Origin: Bimastos eiseni
Lineage: Eukaryota > Annelida > Clitellata > Crassiclitellata > Lumbricidae
NCBI GenBank assembly: GCA_959347315.1
Contig: OY365818.1
Span: forward strand, 7,985,961-8,049,960
DNA length: 64,000 bases
Direction of reading: 5' to 3'
The stretch's first letter is position 1. Each line of letters opens with the position of its first letter. The translations under genes were made by a program, and so were the position numbers. Under the pieces are notes generated by a model that was given only the letters and a program-made list of their open reading frames with translations, was not told where the DNA came from and ran no database searches. Positions 1-11,445 of the stretch are shown here, one piece after another.

Positions 1-59
1 GAAAAAAGAGAGAGAAAGGTACGGAGGCACGGACATGGAAGGCAGTCAATAGGAGGGGA

Positions 60-416
60 CAGATGCTAGCAACAATTCAGAAACAAAGAAAGGAAGAAGG
101 AAAACTAGGATGGTAGGTTGGCGACTTGGCGTATCTGTTTAGGTAGCCATAGATAGGTATGCAGGGTTCTACATCAGCAATTCAGCACGTAGACACGTAT
201 ACAACCTCGGAATAGGTATACATTAGGAAGGATAGATAGACAGGCATGTCTAGGTAGATAGGCACTTTGGTAGTCAAGTAAAAAGGTAAGTAGGCAGGTA
301 TTTAGGTAGGCAGATCGATGTCAGGCAGCCAGGAAGGAAGAAAGAAACGAGTAATGCAAGCAGGAAACAAAGACGGACACAGGGAAGATATGAAGTTAAC
401 CACAGAGGAATATTCG
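60..416. repeat. degenerate GATAGG/TAGG-rich low-complexity stretch
   Basis: Short words such as GGTAGG, GATAGG and AGGCAGG recur irregularly. No gene or RNA is seen here. Confidence 0.5.
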
Positions 417-643
417 CACCATCATCATCAGCAACAGCGGCAGTAGCATCATCATCATCGTCGTCCTCGTCATCATCATCACCATCGTCGTCGTCATCAT
501 CACCATCGTCGTCATCATCATCAGCAGCAGTAGCATCATCATCATCGTCGTCCTCGTCATCATCATCACCATCGTCGTCGTCATCATCACCATCGTCGTC
601 ATCATCATCAGCAGCAGCAGCATCATCGTCATCGTCGTCGTCG

Positions 644-682
<39 letters not shown>

Positions 683-691
683 ATCATCATC
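417..691. repeat. ATC/GTC trinucleotide array with an ~87 bp higher-order duplication
   Basis: The tract is CAT/CGT/CAC trinucleotides. A block of about 87 bp with the order CAT, CGT, CCT, CAC, CGT, CAG is present twice, beginning near 447 and 534. The open frames across it (poly-Asp or poly-Met on the minus strand) are products of the repeat and not genes. Confidence 0.85.
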
Positions 692-2078
692 GTTGTCACG
701 CAACAACGTTGCTGAGCAACAGTGAACCAACCGATCAACGGAGTAGGGAGGTCCTACCTTGGCGACGGTGATTGGGCAACCTGTTTCTCGTCCCCCTTGA
801 AGTCGTAGACCCCAGGGCGAACCTCCGACCATCATCACAGTATATTCCATTGCCTCTAAAGTCGCAGAACTAACTACACCAAATGATATAGCTATGCGTC
901 ATGCCGTAATCGTAATCCTACTTTCCAAGTTAACAAGCGCCACTCGAAAGTCAAGCGAAGGGCACCAGCCTATTCACGAGCGCTGACTTAGCACTAATTG
1001 ACCCTTTGGCGTATAATTATAGTAGTCGACATTGCATGTCACACAGTGTGGTCCATTTCGTGCGCATAAATTGACTCCTTTTAAAGCACAATTGATAGTA
1101 CGTCTCGGTGGAATATATCTACATCAGATCCCAAACAAACTCGAAACCGGTTCATCCAACTGTCACCGACTGTCAGCCAAACTCGACGTGTTTAAACGCA
1201 CGTACCGTATCGTAGATTGATCTCCCGATCGTGTCTCTCTCCCTATGTCACTGTATTTGTGTATGTTTCCGTCTAGCTCTGTCTTCGTTTCTGTCTCCTT
1301 GTCTCTCTCTCTCTCTGCCCGTCTCCGTCTCAGCCTCTATCTTTATCAACGTCGTAAATCGACATATAATGACTTCTACAACCAATACCATCCAGTTTCT
1401 TCTGTAGCGCCGCTATGATATTATCCAAGACATAGCTGCTTAGAGTGGACTTTCAATCAAGGCTCGAAATCCATTGAGAAATTACATAGAGCATTTCATA
1501 GCGCATAAGTAGCCTGCCAGCGTGCTTGGCGGATCGCAAGGTTCACGCGAATAGAAGCCGTGTAGATCATTTTCGCTCTGTATTCAGAGTCGACGTGTAG
1601 GGGAGTTAACTCGAGGTGGCCCTAGAGGCTCAAGGGCCAAAGCAATTGGAGTCGAAACTCGCTTTTATCGCCCGTCGCTTTCCTTCGTGGCTTTGGGGAA
1701 TATCACTGGCGGCAGGAGGCAGTTGTGGAGTCAGACGTCAGCTACGGAATCAGCAGCGGGTAGCGCGGCTACTGTGGCAGGAACAAAGACGCACTTGCGG
1801 GAAAGGCATCGCATCTATTCGCGTCAAGTGCACGCATGCTTTACAATCGTATTAGAGGTCTATCTGTCCGTTTGTCTGTTTGTCTCTCTAATTGTCTGTC
1901 TCTCTAATTATCTGTCTCTCTTTCAAGTCTCAATATAATATATACCATGAATCCATGATTATCTGTGATTATACGTACATCATATAATAATTACACTATA
2001 TTTATATGGATGTTTAATTGGCATTTCTGGCACGTCCATTGCATGTGCAATATAAACATGCAGCAATAATTTTATGAT
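692..2078. other. intergenic stretch without a recognisable gene
   Basis: Apart from a repeat copy at 903-986, no coding exon, RNA gene or transposon domain is recognised. Open frames are short, and their translations show no domain or composition typical of protein. Confidence 0.5.
903..986 (-). repeat. interspersed repeat family B, 3' part
   Basis: On the minus strand it contains the family core GCGCTCGTGAATA.GCTGGTGCCC followed by CTTTCGAGTGGCGCTT and an ATTACG-containing tail. The same core recurs at 13484, 23075, 34171 (minus), 40179, 46993 (minus), 47608 and 49002. The ATTACG tail looks like the 3' end of a SINE or LINE. The family is unnamed here. Confidence 0.75.
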
Positions 2079-2149
2079 TGTGTGTGTGTGTATGTGTGTA
2101 TATGTGTGTGTGTTTTTGTGCATGTGTGTGTGTGTGTGTGTGTGTGTGA
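2079..2149 (+). repeat. (TG)n microsatellite
   Basis: Imperfect TG dinucleotides with TATG interruptions. Confidence 0.9.
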
Positions 2150-2881
2150 CAGGGGCGGCGATAGTCTCACCTCTTCTCTTCACTTTTCTTCTCTTCCCCT
2201 TCTGCTCACTAATCTGGGGTCTAATTTCCTCTGCCCTTACAATTCTCTGCTCAATTTTTCCCAATTCTCACAGAGTTTACTCAGTTTAGGCCTACTCTAG
2301 TCGACGTTAGTGCAGTGGTTACCTCAGGGGGCGTCCAGATAGAGAGGTCTGGAGGCAAATGCCTCTAATTTCAGGCAGGGGGAATATTTCTTGACACTTG
2401 GAACCGGGGGGGAGGTTGTCTCCATCACTCAGAGGAATTGCCGCCTCTGAGTTACCTTGCTCGACTGTCAATGGAAAGGTTGTTGTTTCAAATGCCCACC
2501 AGGGCAGACATTTGGTTTGAGATTTCTGACCATGAGAACAATAATTAAGGCATCGCTTCATATGCCGAGGTTAAGAAAATGAAATCGGTAGCACTGCATA
2601 GCCCACGGGACTGACTGCAGAAACTCATCTGGTCTTGGTTTCTTATTATTCGAGAGAGGGCGACAGGAGTTTGCCGTCGGGTGATAACCACAGTGGCAAG
2701 GAGGTATCAATATCAGTCATGTGACTGAATTTAAAGCCGCGGAAATGGTTCATTCAACAGGTCACTGGTTATGAAAGCTTATCCAACAATTCCATTTGGT
2801 TGATAGTACGTTGGTACTTATTTCCAATGAACTAGTTGACGAATTGACTTAAAAGACTTTCTTTGGGTAGCTTCATAAGAT
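2150..2881. other. intergenic stretch, no gene seen
   Basis: This is non-repetitive sequence without a recognisable gene. A weak tRNA-like phrase near 2310-2330 could be old SINE debris, but the match is too weak to annotate. Confidence 0.4.
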
Positions 2882-2953
2882 GACTCCGTGGCGCAACGGT
2901 AGCGCGTCTGACTCCAGATCAGAAGGTTGCGTGTTCAAATCACGTCGGGGTCA
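2882..2953 (+). tRNA. trnW-CCA: tRNA-Trp (anticodon CCA)
   Basis: Nuclear-type tryptophan tRNA, 72 nt, no intron. The 7-bp acceptor stem pairs GACTCCG with CGGGGTC (one T-G wobble), and the discriminator base is A at 2953. The anticodon stem TCTGA/TCAGA encloses the loop CTCCAGA, with anticodon CCA at 2914-2916 preceded by T33. The A box (TGGCGCAACGG) and B box (GTTCAAATC) for RNA polymerase III are both intact. CCA is not encoded, as expected in eukaryotes. With perfect stems and both promoter boxes this looks functional and not like a SINE relic. Confidence 0.95.
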
Positions 2954-3558
2954 ATGTGCTTTTGCACTGCACTGTCTTTCACCCTTCCTACATTGACTAC
3001 TACACAGTTTTACATGTAATTTTAACTTGTGAAAATGCATGCACGAAAAACTTACGAAACCGATATCTTATGGCGCAAGATTCTAGAGGACTTGGTAGTT
3101 TAACGCTGGCTTTTATTTTAGTTTTTCTGCATTGTGGGCCTGTTGATAGTCTCCCAATTGGCTTTCACAAGTTATCCAGAGAGGCAAGGACAGACAGACA
3201 GACACAAATACACAGAGAGACATGCAAGCAGAAAGACAGATACAGGCTAACGTACAGAAAACGGCTTCAATTGAACGGTCTGATGGGGTGGGGTACAGCC
3301 TAATAACTTATAATGTCATTGAAGTTATTAATGACCATTGCTTATGGGAGGAATTCTTTGTATCCGTCCGTGACTGCAGCTCGGTGATAACTCTTTTAAT
3401 GACCGTCTCACTCTTAGCCAATAAGACGCCAACAGTGGACCAATGATTATAGACGGGTTCCTAACTGTTCTTTGACGAAACTGTCTCACAGTAAAGGTGA
3501 GCAGTGTCACCCTCCTCCTTTCTCGAGACTCTGAACTGGCATTTCCATTGGCACACTG

Positions 3559-3560
<2 letters not shown>
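2954..3560. other. stretch downstream of tRNA-Trp, no gene seen
   Basis: Short open frames only, without recognisable domains. A CAGACAGACA-rich patch lies at 3185-3235. Confidence 0.4.
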
Positions 3561-3612
<52 letters not shown>

Positions 3613-3659
3613 ATTATATAGATTATATATATATATATATATATATATTGATTATATAG

Positions 3660-3694
<35 letters not shown>

Positions 3695-3703
3695 ATTATA
3701 TAG

Positions 3704-3738
<35 letters not shown>

Positions 3739-3747
3739 ATTATATAG

Positions 3748-3782
<35 letters not shown>

Positions 3783-3791
3783 ATTATATAG

Positions 3792-3832
<41 letters not shown>

Positions 3833-3997
3833 ATTATATAGATTATATATATATATATATATATATTGATTATATAGATTATATATATATATATATATAT
3901 ATATATTGATTATATAGATTATATATATATATATATATATATATATTGATTATATAGATTATATATATATATATATATATATATATTGATTATATAG

Positions 3998-4034
<37 letters not shown>

Positions 4035-4041
4035 TATATAG

Positions 4042-4076
<35 letters not shown>

Positions 4077-4125
4077 ATTATATAGATTATATATATATAT
4101 ATATATATATATATTGATTATATAG

Positions 4126-4170
<45 letters not shown>

Positions 4171-4175
4171 ATTAT
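3561..4175. repeat. AT-rich satellite with periodic TTGATTATATAGATTA insert
   Basis: (TA)n is punctuated by 13 copies, plus one half copy, of the phrase TTGATTATATAGATTA at spacings of about 36-50 bp. One copy has CGATT. The last half copy (TTGATTA) runs directly into the CACT array at 4176. Confidence 0.9.
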
Positions 4176-4526
4176 CACTCACTCACTCACTCACTCACTC
4201 ACTCACTCACTCACTCACTCACTCACTCACTCACTCACTCACTCACTCACTCACTCACTCACTCACTCACTCACTCACTCACTCACTCACTCACTCACTC
4301 ACTCACTCACTCACTCACTCACTCACTCACTCACTCACTCACTCACTCACTCACTCACTCACTCACTCACTCACTCACTCACTCACTCACTCACTCACTC
4401 ACTCACTCACTCACTCACTCACTCACTCACTCACTCACTCACTCACTCACTCACTCACTCACTCACTCACTCACTCACTCACTCACTCACTCACTCACTC
4501 ACTCACTCACTCACTCACTCACTCAC

Positions 4527-4527
<1 letters not shown>
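4176..4527. repeat. (CACT)88 perfect tetranucleotide array
   Basis: 352 bp, which is exactly 88 uninterrupted units as read. It abuts the AT satellite on the left and the GATT array on the right. The open frame of Ser-Leu-Thr-His repeats is an artefact. Confidence 0.95.

Positions 4528-4620
<93 letters not shown>
4528..4620. repeat. (GATT)n tetranucleotide array
   Basis: About 23 uninterrupted units, joined to the CACT array without spacer. Confidence 0.95.
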
Positions 4621-4622
<2 letters not shown>

Positions 4623-4830
4623 GTGGACAGGGCAAATAACATTAGAGAGCCCTAATGGCACATCGAATGATTATGAGGATTGGCAAATTCAAAATTTGAC
4701 AGCCCTATAGTCTCGCTCCATCCACACAGTTTCAATGTTTGTGAAATGTGGACGAATGTTAAGGATTCTAACACAGGTAGCCTAAATATAGTCGAGAACT
4801 TGAGATGGAAACCGAACTCCACCACTGTGT

Positions 4831-4917
4831 GGACTTTAACAGTGCTAGACCCAAGCATGGAGAAAGAAGGAGGGCGACATCAAATCATCTTCGACATGGA
4901 ACGGTGTCGTTAAAAAA
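4831..4917 (+). repeat. interspersed repeat family C copy
   Basis: Shares the order CCCAAGCATGGAGAAAG, GGAGGGCGACA, then GGTGTCGTTAA with copies at 10841 and 45491 (and its duplicate at 52594). All are on the plus strand as read. The family is unnamed. Confidence 0.7.
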
Positions 4918-6097
4918 CCAACACACACATACAGATGGAAGACCTACTCCGGTGGCATAACGTAGTTCCATGGTGTGGGTCGTCTAAGCGAAAGTTTGAA
5001 GCAGTGTAGTATTTCCGTGGAAAGGGTATGCGGGTTTTTTAATTTTATATTTTATATTTTATTTCTTTAAAAGGGTGTGTCCGGCAAATGGGATCATTCG
5101 GGTCAGTTAGGGTCCATTATTTTCTTTACGTCCCATTGGCCTAATATGTGGATTTCTCTTAACTAAGATCTCCTTCTCACTTGTTTTTTTGTTTCCTTGT
5201 TAGTTATATGATCACTCTGTTATATGACGCTCATGCGTGGGATCAATAAAAATAATTTGTTTTGGTTAAATTAGAATTTTGAAAGCATGGCGTTGTTTCA
5301 GGAAATCTATCTACACTTCCACCCAGAAAACTCACTGGGCATTAGAAGAGGACTCGTCTTTCACACATTTTGTGCAAGGCGTTGGGGTCTAACCTTGTGT
5401 TGATAGCCTTAATCACTGAAACGTTTATCCTCTATTTTGAGACAGTGACTTTTCAGTCCCCTTCACCGCATTTACACTTTTGCACGGAGAGCAATAGACC
5501 TCGGACAATAAAGAGAATTTATTCGTACCCAGCGCCACAAAATTGTCCTATAAATCTGATTATATATAGTACGGTGCTCGGGCTCTTCCTCAGAGTCAGT
5601 TACGGGACTTACTGCGTGGGGATCTTTAGAAAGTCCGATACTCCAAATACATGTATCTCAGCACTACCAATAGCCTGTCCTAATATGTACATATAATGAA
5701 CCCGCTAATACACGAGTCAGCCTAGACAGGAGGACAAAAACTGTGTGTATAGGTTCTATATATAATTATGACACCACAATGGGCTATTATATCAATGGGT
5801 TTAGTAAGTGGTGAGCGCACGAGTGAATAAGCTTTTTGAACGAGTGTACTTTGAAGGAATTAAAAGGATGGGTGGAGTGTATACACGTCAACCACTCCCA
5901 CAAGGCATCCAGTTTCTCATTGACTATTATTACTATTTGCTTCTGTGGTTTGTTCGTAGTTCACTACTTGGCTAAAGTGCTTCAGCACTTAATGTTGGTG
6001 TTGTGAGGATGGGCTACACAATGCTTGCCTATTTTTATATTCACCTTGGTAAAAAGAAATCACGTGACATTCACAATTATGTAGCCCGATATTCTTA

Positions 6098-6116
6098 TCA
6101 GTCAGTCAGTCGGTTG

Positions 6117-6147
<31 letters not shown>

Positions 6148-6262
6148 GTTTAGGTTGTCAGGTTGTCATGCAGGCACAGTGGCAGGCAGGTAGGCAGTCA
6201 GTCAGTCAGGCAGTCAGACAATCAGTCGGTCAGGCTGTCAGTCAGTCAGTAAGTCAGTATGT
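6098..6262 (+). repeat. degenerate (CAGT)n repeat
   Basis: Imperfect CAGT/CAGG tetranucleotides, the same motif as the three long (GTCA)n arrays at 43-58 kb but heavily decayed. Confidence 0.7.
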
Positions 6263-8974
6263 TTATCTGTTCGCCTGTAATATTTAATTTGTACCGTCTA
6301 TTCTATCTGCTCAGTACAAGTTTGTTGCGCGTGATACGATCTGTGCTCGCAGTAAAATCGCGACTTTAAAACAATGACGTCATGGAGACTTCAGTGATAT
6401 TTTGCGACCATATAAATAAAAATTTACTTCTGTATGTAATCGCTTGTTGAAATTCAATCATGAATAACTGCCTGATTTTTTGTGTTTATATATATATTAT
6501 ATTATATATATATTCATTAAAATATGTGTGTTTTTAAATATCTATATATACATTATTTTGCGTGTTTATTGTCTCAAAAATGTCTGTGCATGTATTACGC
6601 TGAAAACGTGTCTTCCTCGAAAATTAGTGATTGGCATCTTCAAACTTCACCTTTTGGTATTTCCCATTGATGTGAAGCTACCTGCTTGATTCCCACGCTT
6701 TTTTAAAAGACAGCCTCCTCTTCCCTCACTTAACCCCAACCAAACGCTAAAACCAGCCTGGATCATATAATGAACCAGTTCAGTTCTCCGTCTCATCTGT
6801 CTCTTGCAGGTACGACCTATGGGACTCCGTTTATTCGTTAATGTCTTCAATGGCGCGAGCATTCTAAATGTAGGCCCGCATGTGCACTAGCCACTAGGCT
6901 ACACGTGCACGCTTTAAAATTGGTTGGCCTCTATTAGCCATTTAAAAATTAAAAAGATCTGTAGCGCGTGGGCGCGTACGTGGCTGGGTGAGTGGGCAGA
7001 TGGGTGTTGTTGTATATGCGTTGTTTAAGTGTTTTTGCGGGGGTGTTGATAAGGGCTCATGTGGGTGGAGCATATCTGGCAGATCTATTTCACGAGTTCT
7101 GTGTAATCCACACACCAGTTAAGGTGAACGGCAAAGGCATCGGGCTTTTAAACGGTGTTTTTATTCTAGGTCTGTTGTTGTTGTTGTTGTACTGTAATGT
7201 TGGTGTTATTTTGGTGGTCATATTCAGATCCAGGCCTTCCCTGAGCTGACTGAAGTTATTCCAGTGATTTGGCGATGGTTTGGAGGGGAGAGTAACACCC
7301 TCCCACACCATTACGATATCACTGGAGCAGCTTCACGGTCTTCCCCAAACTTTCCTCTAAGTTTTATACTCTCCTAATTGCGAAGAGGTCTCTCAATGAA
7401 ATATTTTTTATATTTCTTGCAGAGATAATTTGCTCCAAGGTTTACATGGCGTAGAAACCTCTTGTCATCTTCACCTTTTGAATTGTTGTTTGCCCAATCG
7501 AGGTCAAAGTGTCTTCAACAAAATAACCGTCGCAGAATGGAATACTTGAATACTTGAGTGACCTTACCATCCTTACCTTGACGGGCAAGGCACGATAAGT
7601 TGATATATAATAGAAGGGGAAGAGGCGGTAGTTGGACAGGATGGAGAAGGGGTGCAGTTACGGATTTGGAGATTGTCGTCATTATATAATGATCTGTCTT
7701 ATGAGGCTGGAGACGATGCTTCCCTTGAGGTGACCCTTGTCAGCGGGCGTTAGACTCTCGCTTTATTCCAGCACGGTCAATATAATCTGCTGTTTCTGTC
7801 AAGACTTCTTGTTACTTTTGTTTTCACTAAAAATCCCGATTATGGTTTTACATATATACATGGCTATGTGGAGAGATGTGGTCAGAAGGGAACATACATA
7901 CATGGACGATAAACCGATGGTTGTTGATTGATTAATCGATATATATATATATATATATGTTGTATTGTGGCTGCAAATATAGGAATTGATTGATTGATCG
8001 ATACTTAGGCCTATATACGTTTATTATCACGTGCTTTCAGTGCTGCAAAGGTAGTCCTGCACGCGTGTGTAGTTCCTAGATCAATTATTGTCAATTAGCA
8101 ATCACTCATAAGTATAGGCACGATTTTTATAATAATTAACCTCGTTAAATCAATCCGGTCGGCTGCTCCTATAGTTCATTCTCGTTTACTCCGCGGGGAG
8201 ATAAATACGTGTATAATGGCCTATTATTATTATTATTTTTACCCAGTTTACCAAGAAAACCATTGTTCATCGCAAACAATTAGACTAGTCGTGTCTTGTA
8301 CGACCCAGGTATTGATCCGAAGGGCCAATCAGCAAACGACTCAACCTGAAATGACTTTCTATAGGTCAATAATAACGACTACGAATACTGTGACACATTA
8401 ATGATGGATGACTAGTTGGACATATAGATGGTTAATTAACTGTGTGGATGGATGAATTGACGTTGTAATATATGGGATGTTAACCTAATTCCTTTCCTCT
8501 TCCTTTCATCATCTTACCTCACCTTTAAGTTTCCTTACCTTCGTTGATTTTTTTGTATACCTGTGCATTACCTTGACCACCATTATTACTTTACCCACTT
8601 TTTACCCTCGTTGTCCTTGCCTTTCTTTACTGCTACCTGCTTTACCGTTATATTGCCTTATATCCAGAATAAAAACAAACAATCTTTCATAAACTTGTTG
8701 ACATATGTTTTAATCTTTTTTTCCAGCACAACAAACCGCAGTAGTAACACAGTACATGCTTTCTCGACTAAAAAGTGTCTTTAAGAATTACACAATATAA
8801 TTTGAATTCAAATTCAAATTACTTTATAAAGAAATACAAAGTTTAGTTCCATTATATCTAATCACATTGAAAGTAATTTATATCAAATTTTAATAATTAA
8901 AGTTCTAATAATATTGCAATAATAGTCATAGTTCAACTGGTAATTTTATCTGCTAGAAGGAGTTTGGGATGGTA

Positions 8975-9060
8975 GTAATTAATGAAGTGTTCGTAGTGTG
9001 ATGTAATTAATGAAGTGTTCGTAGTGTGATGTAATTAATAAAGTGTTCGTAGTGTGATGT
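8975..9060. repeat. 28 bp tandem repeat, three copies
   Basis: The unit GTAATTAATGAAGTGTTCGT plus AGTGTGAT starts at 8975, 9003 and 9031. The third copy has one substitution (AATAAAG). Confidence 0.9.
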
Positions 9061-9195
9061 GTTGCAGGGTTGTTGTGCTGAACCTGTTTGTTGGTGACTG
9101 GGTTATCGTGTTTTGAGGTGCAAACGGGTTTTAAAGCAACGCCTTTATCGACATCTAAAGCATAGGTAACATAACGTGTAGCAAGGAAATGGTAA

Positions 9196-9201
9196 TTTAA
9201 T
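9196..9201 (-). terminator. possible poly(A) signal (ATTAAA) of the ankyrin/SOCS-like gene
   Basis: On the minus strand ATTAAA lies about 145 bp beyond the stop codon at 9345. No AATAAA was noticed closer, so the assignment is tentative. Confidence 0.3.
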
Positions 9202-9344
9202 CAGTGCAGCTGTTAAGGCCATGTATTGTAGCGTAGTCCGAATGAGGGGGAGTGTATTGTAATCGAGTATAATCTAGGATGCCTAAAGGAGCCCTACGCC
9301 TAAACTATGAACTAAGGCGGAGAGCGGTGAGAAGGTAACTGGAG

Positions 9345-10400
9345 CTAGTTGATGAGGTCGATCTTGAGCTGTGCCTTCACCATGTAAGGAAGATGAAGAT
9401 TGTTGAGGGTCTCGTTGAATTCTTCTCCATCCAATTTCCAGTTCATCAGCTTCCTGATCGCCTGCCTACCTTGGATGATGGCGGCTTCGCTGAGCAGAGG
9501 CAGCCGATGGGCCATCTTCGCCAGAACCTGACCAGCCTCGCGGGACATGTGGACGACAACGGAGGTCCTCTGGAGCCACATCCCCGGCGAAGGGCGCAGT
9601 CCGCCGCTGATCAGTAGATCGACGATCTTGTCGGCCTTGGTCGTCAGTCGCCAGCGCCTCAGGTTCGTATGGAAATTCGGGTAGACCGGTATCATCGGCT
9701 TGTTGAACATCGGTCCGGGGAACTCTGGCGCCCCGAGGGGCCACGTGTTGGCCTTGATGCCTTCATGGGAGTTGGGGTCGGCGCCGTGGGAGAGCAGAAG
9801 CCGGACGGAGTCGAGGCTGACCTTGCCGCAGGCCATCATCAGCGCAGTGATGCCGTAGCAGTTGGGTGCGTCCACCTGCGCGCCCAGCTTCAGCAGGCGT
9901 GTCGACGTATCGTACTGGTTGCGTTTGATGGCTGAGTGGATGGGTCGTTCCCAGGCCCCTGCGAACAGCTGGATGCAGCAGTTGGCGTCGAATCCCTGGA
10001 CGTCGATGACTCGTCGTGCCAGCCTCGAGCAGTGGTATTCCATGGCGTAGCGATAGGAATCGGCCAGGCTGAGCACGGGCAGGGTGCCGAGGATGGAGGC
10101 GTCGACGAAGACGGTGATGATGGTTCGCGGTGCCCCCGACTTGACGCTGGCGTGGAAGGCGCGTACCGCATCTTCACGGCTGACGACGCACGGAATCGTT
10201 TCGACGAGAAGGACTCGAAGGGCGTTGGAGAAGCGAGACCTGGCCACTTTCTCAACGAATGGCATCGAGTTGGACGACTTCTTCGATCGGACGTAGGACC
10301 GGACGTCGAAACCCTGTGCGAGGGCCTGACGAAATGCGCCCATGTTGCGATTTCGGATGGCTAACAGCATCGCGACTGACACGGTTCTGGATGGATCCAT
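9345..10400 (-). CDS. intronless ankyrin-repeat protein with SOCS-box-like C-terminus (ASB-like)
   Basis: 351 residues in one uninterrupted frame, starting at ATG (A at -3, G at +4) and ending TAG. Residues 151-183 and 184-213 are two clear ankyrin repeats; the second reads GITALMMACG with LLLSHGADPN. Flanking segments (10-35 and 255-270) look like degenerate ankyrin helices. The C-terminus, about 301-347, has the spacing of a SOCS box: a leucine-rich BC-type helix (AIIQGRQAIRKLM), then LHLPYMVKAQL in place of the usual LPLP-leucine helix. In ASB proteins this box binds Elongin B/C and Cullin-5, while the ankyrins choose the substrate for ubiquitination. That role is inferred here, not proven. 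The frame is distinctly GC-rich compared with its AT-rich flanks and has no intron, so it could be a retrogene or a naturally single-exon inducible gene. Two CRE palindromes lie upstream. Confidence 0.8.
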   Translation of the reverse strand: MDPSRTVSVAMLLAIRNRNMGAFRQALAQGFDVRSYVRSKKSSNSMPFVEKVARSRFSNALRVLLVETIPCVVSREDAVRAFHASVKSGAPRTIITVFVDASILGTLPVLSLADSYRYAMEYHCSRLARRVIDVQGFDANCCIQLFAGAWERPIHSAIKRNQYDTSTRLLKLGAQVDAPNCYGITALMMACGKVSLDSVRLLLSHGADPNSHEGIKANTWPLGAPEFPGPMFNKPMIPVYPNFHTNLRRWRLTTKADKIVDLLISGGLRPSPGMWLQRTSVVVHMSREAGQVLAKMAHRLPLLSEAAIIQGRQAIRKLMNWKLDGEEFNETLNNLHLPYMVKAQLKIDLIN

Positions 10401-10704
10401 GCTTCGATCTGCCTTATGAGCCGATTCGAATGCGATGACTTTTTCTTAAGCTCACCAAATCGTCTTCACAAGATACCAAGTCTTCACTGCAGCCGAAATC
10501 GTGGAGGAATAATTCTTCTTCGCTGTAATCGAGGAATAAGACCAGTCCTTACTTCTGTCTCCTTTCTCAATAATCTCTCAACTCTCGAAAGACCGTCTTC
10601 CAGCTTCTCTCCGCCTCTCCTTGTCGACAATCAGCTCGGAAATGACAAAGTGCAAACGCTTAAATCGATTGTTACGTAGCGTCCTCTGGCGAGACTTATT
10701 TCGA

Positions 10705-10740
10705 TGACGTCATTCCTGTTGTCGTTTCCTTATGACGTCA
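10705..10740 (-). promoter_or_regulatory. pair of perfect CRE palindromes upstream of the ankyrin/SOCS-like gene
   Basis: TGACGTCA occurs at 10705-10712 and again at 10733-10740, 28 bp start to start, about 305-340 bp upstream of the start codon at 10400. TGACGTCA is the full CREB/ATF site. No convincing TATA box was found in between, so the transcription start is not fixed. Confidence 0.6.
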
Positions 10741-10840
10741 ATGTTCATTTTTTACATTCATTCAAAGAGATAATTTAGCGCCTCCTTAAGTGACCCACTC
10801 ATCTTGTAGATTGTAGGAATCGCCGCCACTGTTCGCTTTC

Positions 10841-10924
10841 TGCCAGTGCCAGTCCCAAGCCTGGATTACGGAGGAGGGCGACGCTGAAGATCGTTGTTAC
10901 ACACAGTGCCGTTAAGCTGAAACT
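10841..10924 (+). repeat. interspersed repeat family C copy
   Basis: Reads GCCAGTCCCAAGCCTGGA, GGAGGGCGACGCTGAAGATC, then ACACAGTGCCGTTAA, matching the copies at 4831 and 45491. Confidence 0.75.
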
Positions 10925-11361
10925 ACTAGAATGAAAGCGCATCGTTCCGAGATAATAAGCGAAATTCAACTGGGAGCCCATTCCAAGCAAGGCTCCACGA
11001 CCGAAATGGCCCTATTTTGCAGATTAAAGAAGCGTACTCGCGGGACCCGCTCCCCCTAGCTGAAGGGTAAAGACCTGGGCTGGCCTCTAAGGGCGAAACT
11101 GTACGATAGACCTCGCATAGATAAATTGAAACATAACTAACTTAAACCAAAAAGGTTGAAATGGAACGGGGATGGGGAAAGACCAATGGAAATGGGGTGG
11201 TGACAAACTCTGTCCCCATGACAATCTCAACCATCTACGTCTTATGACCTTATTCTCTCTGTGTCAGGTAACTGTAATTGTAATTGTTGTTATTACTATT
11301 GTTATCACTATTGTAGTTGCTATATCTATTGTAATTGTCATCGTTTTTGTGACTGAAATGT

Positions 11362-11445
11362 ATTAAAGCGCCACTCCAAATCAGCGGCGTTCCCGGCCCA
11401 AGTCGGCGGCTACGTACACGGCAAATAGAAGCGCCTCCGAAACTA
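11362..11445 (+). repeat. interspersed repeat family D copy (GCGCCACTC type)
   Basis: Starts AAAGCGCCACTCCAAATCAG and carries a second GCGCCTCCGAAACTAAGCAGA half. Related segments lie at 15484, 34797, 37231, 45709 and on the minus strand at 58738-58790. Confidence 0.55.

Larger units (their letters stand above)
4621..8974. other. 4.3 kb intergenic region without a recognisable gene
   Basis: No exon with coding character is seen on either strand. It holds a family C repeat (4831-4917), degenerate CAGT repeats (6098-6260), short AT runs (6487-6560, 7940-7960) and one isolated TGACGTCA palindrome at 6375-6382. Longest open frames are about 110 codons and show no domain. Confidence 0.5.

Noticed and set aside
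274..738. 154-residue poly-Asp open frame on the minus strand
   Set aside because: Trinucleotide array; flanking residues show no domain.
4168..4533. Open frame of Ser-Leu-Thr-His repeats
   Set aside because: It is the translation of the (CACT)n array.
9393..10364. Other open frames of 62-142 codons overlapping the ankyrin/SOCS-like gene on both strands
   Set aside because: Shadows of a GC-rich coding frame; only the 351-codon frame contains protein motifs.
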